Shown: positions 61,876-64,000 of the stretch, piece after piece
Layout of the letters: every line of letters starts with the position of its first letter
Numbering within the stretch: position 1 is the first letter of the stretch
Assembly (NCBI RefSeq): GCF_016862215.1
Contig: NZ_BOMN01000139.1
Location: 1 to 64,000, forward strand
Length of the DNA: 64,000 nucleotides
DNA from: Winogradskya humida
GTDB lineage: Bacteria; Actinomycetota; Actinomycetes; Mycobacteriales; Micromonosporaceae
Direction: 5' to 3'
Notes under the pieces: generated by a model
The model's input: only the letters and a program-made list of their open reading frames with translations
Told to the model about the DNA's origin: nothing
Databases searched by the model: none
Translations under genes and position numbers: made by a program

Positions 61876-63117
61876 ATGAGCTCCGTCGCGGCCCGGCCCG
61901 CTTTCACGCCGCAGGCCGCGCGCCGCCGCGCCGCGATCTTCGCCGTCATGCTCGTCGTGGGGGTCGGGATCGCGTCGTGGACCGTGCGCACCCCGGCCGT
62001 CCGCGACCTGCTGCACGCCTCCACCGCCGAGATGGGCCTCGTACTGTTCGGCATCTCGGTCGGCTCGATGACCGGGGTCCTCTCGTCCGCGGCGATCGTA
62101 AGATCCCGCGGCGCCCAGTTCACGGTCGCGGTCGGCGGCTCGGCCTTCGTCACCGGCATGGCGCTGATCGGCATCGGCGCGGCGGCGGCGCTGGACGCGG
62201 GAGTCTTCACCGGCCTGGCCTTCGTCGGCCTCGGCGCCGGCCTGATGGAGATCGCCCTCAACGTCGAGGGCGCCGCCATCGAAACCGAGTCCCGCCGCTC
62301 GGTCCTCCCCATGATGCACGGCTTCTTCAGCCTGGGCACGGTCGTCGGCGCGGTCGCGGGCATCGGCCTGACCGCGATCTCCTTCCCGGTGGTCTGGCAC
62401 ATGTCGGCGGTCGCGATCGGCGGCGCGGCCATCGTCTTCTGGGCGGTCCGCCGCGTCCCGGCCGAGACGGGCCGCTCGGCCGTTTCTCCCCAGGACGTTT
62501 CCGCACCGGGTGCCGAAGCCGGGCCTGCCGGCGGTGGGTTCCGGGCGCAGCTCGGGCTGTGGCGGCAGCGGCGGGTGCTCATGCTCGGGCTGATCGTGCT
62601 CGCCCTCGCGCTGGCGGAGGGCTCGGCGAACGACTGGCTGCCCCTGCTGATGGTCGACGGTCACGGCGCCTCCCCGGCGCTGGGCTCGGTGATCTTCACC
62701 GGGTTCGCACTGGCGATGACCGCCGGCCGTTTCGCCGGCGAGCCGCTGCTGGCCCGCTTCGGCAACGCGGCGGTCCTGCGGGTGAGCGCCCTCGTCTCGG
62801 CAGCCGGCATCGCCACCGTCGTCTTCGCCGACAACGTGATCATCGCCGGCCTCGCGGTGGCCCTCTGGGGTCTCGGCGCCGCCCTCGGCTTCCCGGTCAC
62901 CCTGTCCGCGGCGGCGGAAAGCCCGGACCCGACCTCGACCGTCGGCGCGGTAGCCTCCGCCGGCTACGTCGCATTCCTGGTCGGCCCGCCCCTGCTCGGC
63001 TTCCTGGGCGACCACGTCGGCCTCCGCGGCGCCATGATCGTCGTCCTGGTCGTCGTGGCAGCCGCCGCCACGCTCACCTCAGCAGCCAAACCCCTCCCTG
63101 CCGGGTCACCGTCATGA
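61876..63117 (+). CDS. Major facilitator superfamily transporter
   Basis: A 413-residue transporter with 12 predicted helices: AAIFAVMLVVGVGIASWTVR at the start, the loop-like MGLVLFGISVGSMTGVLSSA between helices 2 and 3, and a long cytoplasmic loop around 200-230. It resembles the fucose-permease-like/YbjJ group (LGAGLMEIALNVEGAAIETE). Substrate unknown. Its stop overlaps the next ATG (ATGA), tying it to the following unknown gene. Confidence 0.88.
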   Translation: MSSVAARPAFTPQAARRRAAIFAVMLVVGVGIASWTVRTPAVRDLLHASTAEMGLVLFGISVGSMTGVLSSAAIVRSRGAQFTVAVGGSAFVTGMALIGIGAAAALDAGVFTGLAFVGLGAGLMEIALNVEGAAIETESRRSVLPMMHGFFSLGTVVGAVAGIGLTAISFPVVWHMSAVAIGGAAIVFWAVRRVPAETGRSAVSPQDVSAPGAEAGPAGGGFRAQLGLWRQRRVLMLGLIVLALALAEGSANDWLPLLMVDGHGASPALGSVIFTGFALAMTAGRFAGEPLLARFGNAAVLRVSALVSAAGIATVVFADNVIIAGLAVALWGLGAALGFPVTLSAAAESPDPTSTVGAVASAGYVAFLVGPPLLGFLGDHVGLRGAMIVVLVVVAAAATLTSAAKPLPAGSPS

Positions 63118-63914
63118 CCCCCTCCCGCGCCACGTTCCGCATCGCCCAGCAGACCAACCGCTCCTGCCGCTACGCCCAGGTCACCCTCGAGGTCACCGCC
63201 CGGAGCGCACTCGCCGAGGACCCCGCGGACGTCGAGGTGACCGCCGACACCTTCGATGAGTACCGCCGGGAGGCGGTGCTGGGGGTCCGGTGGGCGTTGC
63301 GCTACCTTCCGCAACCCGCGAGGGTGACGGTGACCGACATCGTGACCACCGAGATCGACACCGGCGTCGGGGACGTCTATGAGGCAGCCGCCCACGCCGT
63401 CTGGCAGGCCGTGCAAGCCGACGACCATCCGCGGTTCGTGGGCTTCACCGATCGGACGATGGTCGCCGACTGGCTGGCGAGAATGCACGGCCGGCGCCTC
63501 GAGTCCGTGACCGAAGCACGAGCCTGGTTCGAGGGCCACCGCGAGGGCGGCGACGCCGAAAGCCTGGTCCACGCGTGGCTCTTCTTCGAGCACGCCATGC
63601 CGATCGCCCTGCACTGCCTCGACGAGCACCTCATCCTCGTCCACGAAAAGCCCTACGAGCCCTACGCCATGGCCGGATTCGGCGAGACCAGAGTCGGCCC
63701 GGCCCGGAGTCCGGATCTGCTGGCCGGGTTTGCCGGCTCGCGCCTGCTCGGCAGCGACGTGCTCCCCAGCCTCGAGGGCGAGAACATCTGCGGCGGTCTG
63801 GTGCTGCACTTCGCCCATGAGGGTCGCACCCACGAGGGTCCCACCCGTGAGGACCTTGTCATCGGGGCTCGGCGTGACGAATGGGTTCTCGAGGCGAAGC
63901 GTCCATTCGCTTAA
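63114..63914 (+). CDS. Uncharacterised protein coupled to MFS gene
   Basis: A 266-residue soluble protein. Residues 1-95 (FRIAQQTNRSCRYAQVTLEV, VEVTADTFDEYRREAVLGVR, VTVTDIVTTEIDTGVGDVYE) have a beta-alpha-beta pattern faintly like domain IV of EF-G, but I would not assign that. The rest (HGRRLESVTEARAWFEGHRE, HAMPIALHCLDEHLILVHEK, GLVLHFAHEG) is unfamiliar. ATG 63114 overlaps the transporter stop by 4 bp, so the products are probably made together. Confidence 0.65.
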   Translation: MTPSRATFRIAQQTNRSCRYAQVTLEVTARSALAEDPADVEVTADTFDEYRREAVLGVRWALRYLPQPARVTVTDIVTTEIDTGVGDVYEAAAHAVWQAVQADDHPRFVGFTDRTMVADWLARMHGRRLESVTEARAWFEGHREGGDAESLVHAWLFFEHAMPIALHCLDEHLILVHEKPYEPYAMAGFGETRVGPARSPDLLAGFAGSRLLGSDVLPSLEGENICGGLVLHFAHEGRTHEGPTREDLVIGARRDEWVLEAKRPFA

Positions 63915-64000
63915 CGCAGCGAAGCGCGAATCTGAACATCGTAGTAAGCGATTGACCTCAGATCCCTAGCGATCTTGGTGGCTTCTTCGTGTGCCATTCT
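63911..64000 (-). CDS. 3' end of a gene entering from the right edge (partial)
   Basis: On the minus strand a frame open to the window edge gives MAHEEATKIARDLRSIAYYD plus eight more residues and stops at TAA (63913-63911), which lies in the same TTAA as the stop of the gene on the other strand. Base composition is markedly less GC-rich and the codons differ from the neighbours. Too little is visible to name it, and 63997 could be its own ATG. Confidence 0.35.
   Translation of the reverse strand, partial: RMAHEEATKIARDLRSIAYYDVQIRASLR

Overview
The window is chromosomal DNA from a high-GC actinomycete. The gene content (HelD, GlgE, a MelC1/MelC2 tyrosinase pair, a CebR-type cellulase operator, a SigE-family sigma factor, WYL and roadblock proteins, many secreted hydrolases) and the frequent GTG starts fit the Micromonosporaceae, most likely Actinoplanes or a relative. 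That placement is an inference. I see no rRNA, tRNA, transposase, integrase or CRISPR array.

Layout. 0-5 kb (minus strand): a WGR/beta-propeller protein, a short-chain dehydrogenase behind a 16-bp palindrome, and HelD. 5-12 kb (plus): a secreted GH43-ricin glycosidase, a membrane PAS histidine kinase overlapping CorA, an aldo/keto reductase and a small unknown protein. 11.5-17.2 kb (minus): a collapsed phosphotransferase pseudogene, an HPF1-like (DUF2228) protein and a 1408-residue sedolisin with kelch repeats. 17.4-20.5 kb (plus): a TrmB/LuxR regulator, an SDR, a spermidine-synthase-like protein and a thioesterase. 20.5-23.6 kb: a 5 x 61-bp repeat, a perfect 58-bp palindrome, two small membrane proteins, a 6 x 17-bp repeat, then a GH5 endoglucanase under a CebR box. 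23.6-28.5 kb: a divergent WYL regulator/VOC pair, a 5'-truncated aldo/keto reductase, and glgE coupled to a small gene. 29-34.9 kb: an anti-sigma-like protein with its sigma factor, a small alarmone synthetase, a Ser/Thr kinase with an outside discoidin domain, a roadblock protein and a DUF2267 protein. 35-39.3 kb: decayed SDR and XRE regulator, an aminotransferase meeting a sulfotransferase-like gene, and the tyrosinase pair.

39.5-50.4 kb is one tightly packed operon of eight genes: glycosyltransferases, a large membrane protein, a glycosyltransferase fused to a Wzx-type flippase, a PIG-L deacetylase and a GNAT-like acyltransferase. It probably builds and exports an extracellular polysaccharide. 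A convergent PslG-like secreted glycosidase (50.5-52.3 kb) and a subtilisin (52.5-55.6 kb) follow. 55.8-64 kb: an EamA transporter; a translationally coupled three-gene operon of an unknown protein, a MoxR ATPase and a HExxH/VWA protein; a second WYL/VOC pair with the same operator geometry as the first; an MFS transporter coupled to an unknown protein; and the end of a gene entering from the right edge.

The observations I rate highest are the 58-bp palindrome made of MarR-like boxes, the twin WYL/VOC modules with identical 19-25-19 bp geometry, the bacterial HPF1-like protein with no PARP in view, the MoxR/metallopeptidase-VWA operon with an unrecognised first gene, and the flippase fusion.
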